Origin: Rhodovulum steppense
GTDB taxonomy: Bacteria > Pseudomonadota > Alphaproteobacteria > Rhodobacterales > Rhodobacteraceae
Assembly: GCF_004339675.1 (NCBI RefSeq)
Contig: NZ_SLVM01000022.1
Location: forward strand, 1-53,351
Reading direction: 5' to 3'
DNA length: 53,351 nt
Below, in pieces: positions 45,336 through 53,233 of the stretch. Position 1 is the first letter of the stretch; every line of letters begins with the position of its first letter. The notes under the pieces are model-generated. The model ran no database searches. It worked only from the letters and a program-made list of their open reading frames with translations, and was not told the origin of the DNA. The position numbers and the translations under genes are program-made.

Positions 45336-45665
45336 CCCCAGCCCCGCCTCGTTCGAGAACAGCCCCCGCCGCAACCCCTGCGAGATCGCCGCCCCCATGC
45401 CGCCGCCCACCGCCTCCTGCCAGTCAAAGGCATTGGCGACGATCTGCCAGATCATCCCGGGAACCTCGGTGATGTTGATGAGCACGATGAACAGCGCCAT
45501 CGCCAGATAGCCGATTGCCATGACCGGGATGATGACATCGGCGACCTTGGCGATGCGCTTGATCCCGCCATGGACCACCAGCCCGGTGATGACAGCCAGC
45601 CCGATCCCGGTCCACAGCCGGTCAAGGCCCAGGCTTTCCTGCGCCGCACCCGCCACCGTGTTGCC
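45336..45665 (-). pseudogene. Internal fragment of an AGCS sodium/amino-acid symporter
   Basis: About 110 codons: GNTVAGAAQESLG, GLAVITGLVVHGGIKRIAKV, VMAIGYLAMALFIVLINITE and ISQGLRRGLFSNEAGLG. These are central parts of the alanine/glycine:sodium symporter family (GIKRIA loop, RGLFSNEAGLGS motif). Both the first third and everything after NEAGLGS are missing, so it cannot be functional. Exact junctions are accurate to about 10 bp. Confidence 0.75.
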
Positions 45666-45826
45666 CTGGAGGCAGCAATTGTTCCCCGTATGCTCCGTAT
45701 TGGGCCGCGCCCGGCCCGGAGTCGAGTCCATCTGCCCCGCTTGCAAGCCCGAGCCCTTTGCCCCAGCTTGCCCCGAACCCGTCCGATCCGGTGCGACTCG
45801 GACCCCGCCGACAGGAGAGACCTTTC

Positions 45827-46546
45827 TTGCCCGACCCCAAGCCCCCGCTTCTGGCCGTTCTGATCGACGCCGACAACATCCCCGCCCGCTATGCCGAGGC
45901 GATCCTGAAGGAGATCACGTCCTTCGGGGAACCGGCGCTGAGGCGGGTCTATGGCGACTGGTCGTCGGACCGGCTGAAGCCCTGGTCCGAGAAGGTGCTG
46001 GGGCTGGGCCTGGTGGCGCATCAGGAAACCGCGAATACCAAGGGCAAGAATGCCAGCGATATCGGGCTGGTGATCGACGCGATGGACATCCTGCATTCGG
46101 GCCGGTTCGACGGGTTCGTGCTGGTCTCGTCGGACAGCGATTTCACCCGGCTGGCCAGCCGCATCCGCGAGCACGGGCTGGACGTGATCGGCATCGGCGA
46201 GGCCAAGGCGCCGGTCAGCTTGCGCAATGTCTGCAACCGCTTCGTGCTGATCGAGAACATCGTCGAGGAGACGGTGCCGGTGCAGAAGGGCAAGGCGCCG
46301 GAGGCGCCGTCGGGCAAGCGGCCGCCGAAGGAGGCGATCGACCTCATCATCCGGGCGATGGACAAGATCGAGCAGGAGGACGAGTGGTACACGCTGGGCC
46401 AGCTGGGCCAGTACATCACCGCCGACAATCCCGATTTCGACACCCGCACCTATGGCAAGCGCAAGCTGTCGGACCTGGTGCATGAACTCAAGCGGTTCGA
46501 GACGCGCAAGATCGGCAACCAGATGCAGGTGCGCCGGGTGGACTAG
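45827..46546 (+). CDS. NYN-domain protein with C-terminal OST-HTH/LOTUS-like region
   Basis: 239 aa from a TTG at 45827 with AGGAG 10 nt upstream; earlier in-frame starts would lie in the transporter fragment. PIN-like NYN nuclease fold: LIDADN (D14, D16), NASDIGLVID (D78) and SSDSDFT (D103, D105). The end (about 170-239, KEAIDLIIRAMDKIEQEDEW to the basic end) resembles an OST-HTH/LOTUS domain, which binds RNA. Probably acts on RNA in the cytoplasm. Its TAG shares the CTAG with the convergent tetR stop. Confidence 0.85.
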   Translation: MPDPKPPLLAVLIDADNIPARYAEAILKEITSFGEPALRRVYGDWSSDRLKPWSEKVLGLGLVAHQETANTKGKNASDIGLVIDAMDILHSGRFDGFVLVSSDSDFTRLASRIREHGLDVIGIGEAKAPVSLRNVCNRFVLIENIVEETVPVQKGKAPEAPSGKRPPKEAIDLIIRAMDKIEQEDEWYTLGQLGQYITADNPDFDTRTYGKRKLSDLVHELKRFETRKIGNQMQVRRVD

Positions 46547-47166
46547 GTCCGGACCCCGTAGCGGGCCATGAAGGTCGCGACCGCCCCGTCGATCACCCGG
46601 GCGATTTCCTCGGGGGCGAAGCTGTCGTCGATCCGCAGCAGGTGGCGCAGGTAGAGATCGGCCTTGCACAGCTCGATGAACTGGTCGGCGGCAAGGGCGG
46701 CGTCGGGGATCGCCACCTCGCCCTGTCCGTCGACGCCCGCCAGAAAACCGGCCAGTTCGTCATGCAGCCGGCGCGGACCCGAGCGGTAGAAGGCCGCGCC
46801 CAGTTCCGGAAAGCGGTCGGATTCGGCCACGCAGATCCGGAACACCGCCTGGTTGAACTCGTTCACGAACGAGGCGACCATATGCCCCGCGGCCTGGCGC
46901 AGCACCTCGGCGACCGGCGCGCCCAGGTCGATCTGGTCCAGCGCGGCCAGCGTCTGGCGGTCGCATTCCTGTCGGAACACCTCGATGAACAACAGCCGCT
47001 TGTCGGGGAAATAGCTGTAGAGCGTGGCCTTGGACACGCCCGCCGTGCGGGCGATGTCGTCCACATTCGCCCCCTCGAACCCGTCGCGCAGGAAGATGTC
47101 GCGGGCGCCTTCCAGAACCTGCTCGAACTTGCGCCCCTTGCGGATCGTCGCGGGATTGGTGTTCAT
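46543..47166 (-). CDS. TetR-family transcriptional regulator
   Basis: 207 aa from the ATG at 47166. N-terminal HTH (about 17-62): ILEGARDIFLRDGFEG-like VLEGARDIFLRDGFEGANVD, RTAGVSKATLYSYFPDK. The ligand domain includes FRICVAESDRFPELGAAFY, found in many AcrR-like regulators that respond to small hydrophobic compounds. Divergent from mbfA; its own promoter carries a palindrome in the spacer. Confidence 0.92.
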   Translation of the reverse strand: MNTNPATIRKGRKFEQVLEGARDIFLRDGFEGANVDDIARTAGVSKATLYSYFPDKRLLFIEVFRQECDRQTLAALDQIDLGAPVAEVLRQAAGHMVASFVNEFNQAVFRICVAESDRFPELGAAFYRSGPRRLHDELAGFLAGVDGQGEVAIPDAALAADQFIELCKADLYLRHLLRIDDSFAPEEIARVIDGAVATFMARYGVRT

Positions 47167-47193
47167 CCGGCCTTCCGTTCTACCGAGGGGGTA

Positions 47194-47222
47194 GTCTAAA
47201 CCAGACGGTTCACTTCGGGCAA
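47194..47222 (-). promoter_or_regulatory. tetR promoter with operator in the spacer
   Basis: Minus strand TTGCCC (47222-47217), 17-bp spacer, TTAGAC (47199-47194). The spacer holds AACCGTCTGGTT (47210-47199), whose AACC / GGTT ends are symmetric, like many TetR-family operators. Repressor bound here would block its own polymerase. Confidence 0.55.
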
Positions 47223-47307
47223 GCCTTGGCGGGGCGGCAAATGGCCCTCTGTCGCGTTGCGTGGCGAACGGAAATCCTGCGCTTGAAACCCGCCTTTCGC
47301 GGTATAG

Positions 47308-47324
47308 TTTAGAATCATTCCAGA
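47308..47324. promoter_or_regulatory. Candidate Irr box (ICE) over the mbfA start
   Basis: TTTAGAATCATTCCAGA has the layout of the iron control element TTTAGAA-N3-TTCTAAA, with 5 of 7 positions symmetric between arms. It directly follows a TATAGT -10 (47303-47308), so a bound regulator would cover the transcription start. mbfA is a known Irr target in Agrobacterium and Bradyrhizobium. Confidence 0.5.
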
Positions 47325-47338
47325 TAGTGAGGATGCCG

Positions 47339-48316
47339 ATGATTCCCGGACTTACCCAGCGGCGCCGGTTCTCCGATCTCAGCGAGCAGGAGATCCTTGC
47401 GCTTGCGATCTCGTCCGAGGAGGACGATGCCCGCATCTATCGCAGCTATGCCGAACGGCTGCGGGCCGATTATCCCGATACGGCGCAGGTCTTCGACAGC
47501 ATGGCGGGCGAAGAGGACCTGCACCGCCAGCGCCTGATCGAGAAGCACCGCGAACGGTTCGGCGAGGTGATCCCGCTGATCCGGCGCGAGCATGTCTCGG
47601 GCTATTACGCGCGCCGCCCGGTCTGGCTGATCGAGAATCTGGGGATCGAGCGGATCCGCGACGAGGCCGAGATGATGGAGCGCGATGCGCATGCCTTCTA
47701 CCTGAAGGCGGCGCAGCGGACCTCGGACGCGGGCACCCGCAGGCTGCTGGGCGATCTTGCCGCCGCCGAGGCCGGGCACGAGGCGCGGGCCGACAAGCTG
47801 GTGGACGCGCATGTCGGCGAGGATGCCGAGGCGCAGGAGGCGCGCACCGCGCATCGGAAATTCGTGCTGACCTGGGTGCAGCCGGGGCTGGCCGGGCTGA
47901 TGGATGGCTCGGTCTCGACGCTGGCGCCGATCTTCGCCACCGCCTTTGCCACGCAGGATCCGCGCACCACGCTGCTGGTGGGCATCGCCGCCTCGGTGGG
48001 CGCGGGGATCTCGATGGGGTTCACCGAGGCGGCCTCGGATGACGGGGTGATCTCGGGGCGCGGCTCGCCGCTCAAGCGGGGCATCGCCTCGGGGGTGATG
48101 ACGGCGGTCGGCGGGCTGGGCCACGCGCTGCCCTATCTGATCCCGGATTTCTGGACCGCCACCACCATCGCGATGATCGTCGTCTTCATCGAGCTCTGGG
48201 TCATCGCCTGGATCCAGAAACGCTATATGGAGACGCCCTTCCTGCGCGCGGCCTTCCAGGTGGTGCTGGGCGGCGGGCTGGTGCTGGCGGCGGGCATCCT
48301 GATCGGGTCGGGATAG
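47339..48316 (+). CDS. mbfA: Membrane-bound ferritin MbfA (rubrerythrin-VIT1 fusion), iron exporter
   Basis: 325 aa from the ATG at 47339, with GTGAGG 6 nt upstream; ATG 47333 is also in frame. N-terminal ferritin-like domain with metal-ligand Glu/His motifs SSEEDDARIY (26-35), GEEDLHR (58-64), EMMERDAHAF (111-120) and AAAEAGHE (142-149). The C-terminal CCC1/VIT1 domain (about 185-325) begins with VQPGLAGLMDGSVSTLAPI and has five spans. MbfA exports iron and guards against iron and peroxide stress. Confidence 0.9.
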   Translation: MIPGLTQRRRFSDLSEQEILALAISSEEDDARIYRSYAERLRADYPDTAQVFDSMAGEEDLHRQRLIEKHRERFGEVIPLIRREHVSGYYARRPVWLIENLGIERIRDEAEMMERDAHAFYLKAAQRTSDAGTRRLLGDLAAAEAGHEARADKLVDAHVGEDAEAQEARTAHRKFVLTWVQPGLAGLMDGSVSTLAPIFATAFATQDPRTTLLVGIAASVGAGISMGFTEAASDDGVISGRGSPLKRGIASGVMTAVGGLGHALPYLIPDFWTATTIAMIVVFIELWVIAWIQKRYMETPFLRAAFQVVLGGGLVLAAGILIGSG

Positions 48317-48382
48317 AGCGGCGCCCGGGCGGGGAAGGCGCCCCCGGTCGGGGCGCCTTCGGCTGTCAGGGCAGGGGCCGGG

Positions 48383-49090
48383 TCAGGCCGCGCGGCGACG
48401 TGCCCGCCGGACAAGGCCCAGACCGCCGAGCGCGGCCAGCAGGAGCGGCAGGCTTGCGGGGACCGGCACCACGTTGGGCTCGACGATCCGGCCATAGAGC
48501 GCCGCGACCGAGGTCGATCCTTCCGGGCTGTTGAAGCCGGTCGTCAGGGTGGCGCCGCCATCCTGCGAGAAGCCCAGCAATTCAAGCGTGTAGTCCAGCC
48601 CGCCATACATGAAGGTCGCGCTGGTGGAGGTGTTCGCGATCGACGCGATGTCGCCGTCGAGAACCGGGTCGCCGGTGTTGTTGGGCGTGTTGATGACGTC
48701 GAAGGCGAAGCTGAAGGATTCGGTCACGTTCAGCGGATTGATGATGAAGAGCGTCACCGCAAGGCTTGCGCCGTCGAAATCGTGGCCGGTCACCGATCCG
48801 TTGCGATAGGTGAAATCGCCCACCTTGAACAGGTTGCCCGCCTCGGCCGTCCAGCCCGGCCCGCCATCCGAACCGACGCCGTCGAAGCTCCAGAGATTGT
48901 TGAAATTCGTGGTGGCTGGCGTGCCCCAGTCGACATCGGCCGTCCCGCCCGCATCGTTGTTGGCGATCGTGAAGCCGAAGCTGCCGATCGGATCGACCCA
49001 GCTTCCCTGGGCCGTTCCGGAAAAGGTGACGGCATGGGCCGCACCGGCCGAAAGGCCAAGGATCGCGGCCGCGATCAGATGGTGTTTCAT
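48383..49090 (-). CDS. VPxPA/PEP-CTERM sorting-signal protein, choice-of-anchor K-like
   Basis: 235 aa. Signal peptide (LIAAAILGLSAGAAHA), then VTFSGTAQGSWVDP, DVDWGTPATTNFNNLWSFDG, FKVGDFTYRNGSVTG and a beta-rich middle, the pattern of choice-of-anchor K domains. C-terminus: VPVPAS, a hydrophobic span and RRARRRAA. Exported and cut by an exosortase-type enzyme encoded elsewhere. GGGGA precedes the ATG. Confidence 0.8.
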   Translation of the reverse strand: MKHHLIAAAILGLSAGAAHAVTFSGTAQGSWVDPIGSFGFTIANNDAGGTADVDWGTPATTNFNNLWSFDGVGSDGGPGWTAEAGNLFKVGDFTYRNGSVTGHDFDGASLAVTLFIINPLNVTESFSFAFDVINTPNNTGDPVLDGDIASIANTSTSATFMYGGLDYTLELLGFSQDGGATLTTGFNSPEGSTSVAALYGRIVEPNVVPVPASLPLLLAALGGLGLVRRARRRAA

Positions 49091-49117
49091 GTCTGATTTC
49101 CCCTTCTTACCCCCGGG

Positions 49118-49141
49118 CGGTGCACTCGAAAACCTGCACCG
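49118..49141. promoter_or_regulatory. Inverted repeat in the leader of the PEP-CTERM gene
   Basis: Perfect CGGTGCA / TGCACCG with a 10-bp gap, 28 bp upstream of the ATG at 49090. Could be an operator or an RNA hairpin; an AT-rich stretch (about 49155-49195) further upstream is the likely promoter region. Confidence 0.4.
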
Positions 49142-49294
49142 TCCACTTGATGAGAAGATCAGAAAATCGGTAAAATTTCAACAAGATTGCAAAAAAGAGC
49201 CCCTCTACGCAATAATCGAACCCTTGTGGCCGACCTGGCGCATGCGCTGCGCGGGGCCATTCCCAAGCCCGTCGCCGCGTGCTAACCGCCGGAC

Positions 49295-50224
49295 ATGCTG
49301 GCGATCTTTCTTCAGACCCTGCCCTTCTTCGCGCTGATCGGCTTGGGCTACGGGGCCGGGCGGACCGGGTTCTTCACGCCCGAGGCGACCGCCTGGCTGA
49401 CGAAATTCGTCTTCTACTTCGCGCTGTCGGCGATGATCTTCCGCTTTGCCGCCAACCTGCCCGCGGCCGAGTTGTTCGATCCGGCCTTCATCGCGGCCTA
49501 TCTGACCGGCACGATGGCGGTCTACCTGCTGGCCACCGCGGTCGCGCTGATCCGCCGCCGGGGCGTGGCCGAGGCGGCGGTCGAGGCGCAATGCGCGGCC
49601 ATCGGCAATACCGGGTTCCTTGGCATCCCGATGCTGGCGGTGCTGCTGGGCGAGGCCGCGGTGGGGCCGGTGATGATGGTGCTGGCGGTCGATCTGATCG
49701 TGTTCTCAAGCCTGATCGTGATCCTTGTCACCGGCTCGCGCGAGGGGCGGCTGTCGCCCGCGATCCTGGGCACTGTCGTGCTGGGGCTTGTGAAGAACCC
49801 GATGATCGTTTCGATCGTGCTGGGGCTGTGCTGGTCGGCCTTTCGTCTGCCGCTGCCGGAACCGGCGGCGATGTTCCTGGTGCTGCTGGGTGCTGCGGCC
49901 ACGCCGGGCGCGCTGTTTGCCATCGGCGCCTCGCTTGCCGCGCGGTCGGCCGAGCGGCTGGCGGTGGCGGGCTGGCTGTCCTTTGCCAAGCTGGTCCTGC
50001 ATCCGGCCGCGGTGGCCTTTTGCGCGCTGGTGCTGTTCGATGTCCGGCCCTATGCCGCGGGGGTGATGATCGCGGCGGCCGCGTTGCCGGTGGCGGGTAA
50101 TGTCTACATGCTGGCCCAGCATTACGGCGTCGCGCCGCAGCGGGTGTCGGCCTCGATCCTGATCTCGACCGCGGCCTCGATCCTGACGGTTCCCGTGGTG
50201 ATCGCGCTGATCGCCACGCTCTGA
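49295..50224 (+). CDS. AEC-family transporter (auxin efflux carrier type)
   Basis: 309 aa, about ten spans. LQTLPFFALIGLGYGAGRTG, GNTGFLGIPMLAVLLGE and TPGALFAIGASLA are family blocks. Bacterial members move malate, malonate and other small acids across the inner membrane; the cargo is not known here. Starts 59 nt before the S-formylglutathione hydrolase on the same strand. Confidence 0.88.
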   Translation: MLAIFLQTLPFFALIGLGYGAGRTGFFTPEATAWLTKFVFYFALSAMIFRFAANLPAAELFDPAFIAAYLTGTMAVYLLATAVALIRRRGVAEAAVEAQCAAIGNTGFLGIPMLAVLLGEAAVGPVMMVLAVDLIVFSSLIVILVTGSREGRLSPAILGTVVLGLVKNPMIVSIVLGLCWSAFRLPLPEPAAMFLVLLGAAATPGALFAIGASLAARSAERLAVAGWLSFAKLVLHPAAVAFCALVLFDVRPYAAGVMIAAAALPVAGNVYMLAQHYGVAPQRVSASILISTAASILTVPVVIALIATL

Positions 50225-50282
50225 GCTTGCCCGGGCGGCGCGGGCGCGCTACCCCATAGCCGGGTCAGCGAGGGAGAGCGCC

Positions 50283-51113
50283 ATGGAAACCCTATCCGAG
50301 AACAGATGCTTCGGCGGGAAGCAGGGCGTCTATCGCCACGCCTCCGAGGCCTGCAGATGCGACATGACCTTTGGCCTGTTCCTGCCCGAAGAGGCCGAGG
50401 ACGGGCCGGTGCCGGTGCTGTGGTATCTGTCGGGCCTGACCTGCACGCATGAGAACGCGATGGTCAAGGCGGGCGCGCAGCAATGGGCGGCCGAGCATGG
50501 CATCGCGCTGGTCTTTCCCGACACCTCGCCGAGGGGCGCGGATGTGGCCGATCACGAGATGTACAATCTGGGCCAGGGCGCGGGCTTTTACGTCAACGCC
50601 ACCGAAGCCCCCTGGGCCGCGAATTTCCGCATGTGGGACTATATCGCCGAGGAATTGCCGCGGGTTCTGTTCAATGGCTTCGCGCTGGACGAGGAACGCC
50701 AGGCGATTTCCGGCCATTCCATGGGCGGGCATGGCGCGCTGACCATCGCGATGGCCTATCCCGGCCGCTTCGCCTCGGTTTCGGCCTTTGCGCCGATCAC
50801 CCATCCCAGCCAGTCGGACTGGGCCAGAAAGCCGATCCACGCCTATCTGGGCGAGGGCAATGTGGACTGGGTGCGGCACGATGCCTGCCTGTCGCTGCGC
50901 GAGAACGGGTTCAACGGGCCGATGCTGATCGACCAGGGGACGTGCGACCAGTTCATCGACTCGCTGATGCCCGAGGCGCTGGCCGCGGCGATCACCGAAA
51001 CCCGGCATCCCGCGATCTTCCGGATGCAGGGCGGCTATGACCATTCCTATTTCTTCGTCTCCACCTTCATGGAGGATCACGTCGCCTTCCACGCCGAGGC
51101 GCTGTACCGGTGA
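50283..51113 (+). CDS. fghA: S-formylglutathione hydrolase
   Basis: 276 aa. Esterase D fold: LWYLSGLTCTHENAM, DTSPRGADV, nucleophile S146 in SGHSMGGHGA, a late Asp in IDQGTCDQF and His in GYDHSYFF. It hydrolyses S-formylglutathione to formate and glutathione, the last step of glutathione-dependent formaldehyde oxidation. The dehydrogenase (adhC/flhA) is not beside it. It overlaps the next gene by GTGA. Confidence 0.95.
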   Translation: METLSENRCFGGKQGVYRHASEACRCDMTFGLFLPEEAEDGPVPVLWYLSGLTCTHENAMVKAGAQQWAAEHGIALVFPDTSPRGADVADHEMYNLGQGAGFYVNATEAPWAANFRMWDYIAEELPRVLFNGFALDEERQAISGHSMGGHGALTIAMAYPGRFASVSAFAPITHPSQSDWARKPIHAYLGEGNVDWVRHDACLSLRENGFNGPMLIDQGTCDQFIDSLMPEALAAAITETRHPAIFRMQGGYDHSYFFVSTFMEDHVAFHAEALYR

Positions 51114-51565
51114 GCCGGGTGTTCGTCGACGCCGATGCCTGTCCGGTCAAGGACGAGGCGCTGCGCGTCGCCGAACGCCATGGCGCCCCGATCCATTATG
51201 TCGCGAATGGCGGGCTGCGTCCCGTGGATCACCCTCTGGCGCGGATGGTCTATGTGGCGCAAGGCCCCGACGAGGCCGACAAGTGGATCGCCGATCAGGC
51301 CGGCCCCGGTGACGTGGTGGTGACGGCCGATGTGCCGCTGGCCGCGAAATGCGTGGCGGCCGGGGCGGCGGTGCTGAACCACAATGGCGAGGCGTTCACC
51401 CTTGCCAATATCGGCCCGAAACTGGCCAGCCGCGACCTGATGGCCGACCTGCGCGCCGCCGATCCGTTCCGGCAGGGCGGCGGGCGCGGCTTCACCAGGG
51501 CCGACCGCTCGCGCTTTCTCGACGCGCTGGAACGCGCGTTGCGCGCCGCCCGCCGGGGCGGATAG
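51110..51565 (+). CDS. YaiI/YqxD-family protein (DUF188)
   Basis: 151 aa from a GTG at 51110 overlapping the fghA stop. VFVDADACPVKDEALRVAER, DVVVTADVPLAAKCVAAGA and LNHNGEAFTLANIG are family signatures; the Asp pattern suggests a PIN-like metal site. Biochemical role is unknown. Confidence 0.93.
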   Translation: MSRVFVDADACPVKDEALRVAERHGAPIHYVANGGLRPVDHPLARMVYVAQGPDEADKWIADQAGPGDVVVTADVPLAAKCVAAGAAVLNHNGEAFTLANIGPKLASRDLMADLRAADPFRQGGGRGFTRADRSRFLDALERALRAARRGG

Positions 51566-51642
51566 GCGCGCCCGCCCGAATCCCCCTTTCGGGAAGCCGG
51601 GCCAGCCGCTAGCCTGCCGCCGACCCGAGCAGAGGAGGCCCC

Positions 51643-52272
51643 ATGCCCATCGAGGCAGTGATCTTCGACATCGGCCGCGTGCTGATCGACTGGCAACCCG
51701 AGGCGTTCTATGATCGCCAGATCGGCCCCGGCCGGCGGCGCGCGCTGTTTGCCGAGGTGGACCTGCACGGCATGAACCTGTCGGTCGACCTGGGCGCCGA
51801 CCTGGACGAGGCGGTCGCGGCGCTGGCCGACCGGCACCCCGGCTGGGCCGATGCGATCCGGATGTGGCAAAGCCACTGGCTGGACATGGCCAGCCCCGAG
51901 ATCCCGGGCACGGCGCAGATCCTGCGGGCGGTCAAGGCCAGGGGCGTGCCGGTCTTCGCGCTGACGAATTTCGGCGTGCCGACCTATGACATCGCCCGCG
52001 CCGCCTATCCGTTCTTCGATCTGTTCGACCGGGCCTATGTCTCGGGGCGGCTGGGCGTCATCAAGCCCGACCCGGCGATCTACGAGATCCTTGAGCGGGA
52101 CAGCGGCATTGCCTCCGACCGGCTGATCTTTACCGACGACCGCCCCGAGAACATCGCGGCGGCAGCAGTGCGCGGCTGGCAGACCCACCTGTTCGACGGC
52201 GCCGGGGGCTGGGCCGCACGGCTGGTGGCCGAAGGGGTGCTGGACCAGACCGAGGTTGCGATCCATGCCTGA
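51643..52272 (+). CDS. HAD-family hydrolase, haloacid dehalogenase-like subgroup
   Basis: 209 aa. Motif I FDIGRVLID (D9 nucleophile; Gly in the usual second-Asp place, as in YihX and dehalogenases), motif II ALTNFG, motif III Lys in GVIKPDPAIY, motif IV FTDDRPEN. Small helical cap. Substrate unknown: sugar phosphate or haloacid are the usual options. Overlaps the next gene by 8 nt. Confidence 0.88.
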   Translation: MPIEAVIFDIGRVLIDWQPEAFYDRQIGPGRRRALFAEVDLHGMNLSVDLGADLDEAVAALADRHPGWADAIRMWQSHWLDMASPEIPGTAQILRAVKARGVPVFALTNFGVPTYDIARAAYPFFDLFDRAYVSGRLGVIKPDPAIYEILERDSGIASDRLIFTDDRPENIAAAAVRGWQTHLFDGAGGWAARLVAEGVLDQTEVAIHA

Positions 52273-53233
52273 GATCATCGGCTTCGCCGAGGGCGAGCGG
52301 CTGCTGGCCTGGCCCTGCCTGTGCGCCGCGCTGGAGCATGGCCACACCCTGCCGCGCGCCGCGATCGCCGACAGCTTTGTCTATCGCGGGGCCGACACGC
52401 TGCTGAACCGTGCGGCCTGGATCGACGGGCTGGGGCTGGCGGTGAAATCGGCGACGGTCTTTCCGGCCAATCCTGCCCGCGACAAACCGGCGGTCAATGG
52501 CGGCGTCTGCCTTTATTCCGACCGAGACGGCACGCTTGAGGCGATCGTCGATTTCCACCTTGTCACGAAATGGAAGACCGCCGGTGACAGCCTGTTGGCC
52601 GCCACGCGGCTGGCCCGACCGGACAGCCGCGAGATCCTGATCGTCGGCGCGGGCACCGTGGCGCATGCCCTTTACGAATCCTATTCCAGCGCCTTTCCGC
52701 AGGCGCGCTTCACCGTCTGGAACCGCTCGGCTGCGGGGGCGGAGCGGCTGGCCAGCAGCTTTCCGCAGATCGCCGTCGCGCGCGATCTGGAAGACGCGGT
52801 GCGGGCGGCCGATATCGTGACCTCGGCCACCATGGCGACCCATCCGCTGATCCGCGGGGACTGGCTGCGGCCGGGCCAGCATGTCGACCTGATCGGCGCG
52901 TTCCGCGCCGACATGCGCGAGGCCGACGATGCCGCCCTGCAACGGGCGCGCATCTTCGTCGACAGCCGCGAGACCACGCTGGGTCATATCGGCGAACTGA
53001 AAACCCCGCTGGCTTCGGGCGCCATCGCCGAAACCGATATCGTGGCGGATTTCTACGACCTGCCGGGCGGGCAATTCGCGCGGACCTCGGAGGACGAGAT
53101 CACGCTGTTCAAGAATGGCGGCGGCGCCCATCTCGACCTGATGACCTGCGCCCATATCCTCGCCGCCTGGCGCGGGCGGGGTTGCGGTTTGAGCTGCGAT
53201 GACCTCGCGGGGCGCGCGCATTTTCAGCCCTGA
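52265..53233 (+). CDS. Ornithine cyclodeaminase/mu-crystallin family protein, altered C-terminus
   Basis: 322 aa from the ATG at 52265. N-terminal dimer part, KSATVFPANPARDKPAVNGG, KTAGDSLLAATRLARPDS and the Rossmann motif GAGTVAHALYESY, then TSATMATHPLI. Members turn ornithine into proline or reduce cyclic imino acids with NAD(P)H. After GGGAHLDLMTCAHILAAW the last ~20 residues look unlike the family and coincide with antisense IS3 sequence, so the natural end seems replaced. Confidence 0.85.
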   Translation: MPEIIGFAEGERLLAWPCLCAALEHGHTLPRAAIADSFVYRGADTLLNRAAWIDGLGLAVKSATVFPANPARDKPAVNGGVCLYSDRDGTLEAIVDFHLVTKWKTAGDSLLAATRLARPDSREILIVGAGTVAHALYESYSSAFPQARFTVWNRSAAGAERLASSFPQIAVARDLEDAVRAADIVTSATMATHPLIRGDWLRPGQHVDLIGAFRADMREADDAALQRARIFVDSRETTLGHIGELKTPLASGAIAETDIVADFYDLPGGQFARTSEDEITLFKNGGGAHLDLMTCAHILAAWRGRGCGLSCDDLAGRAHFQP

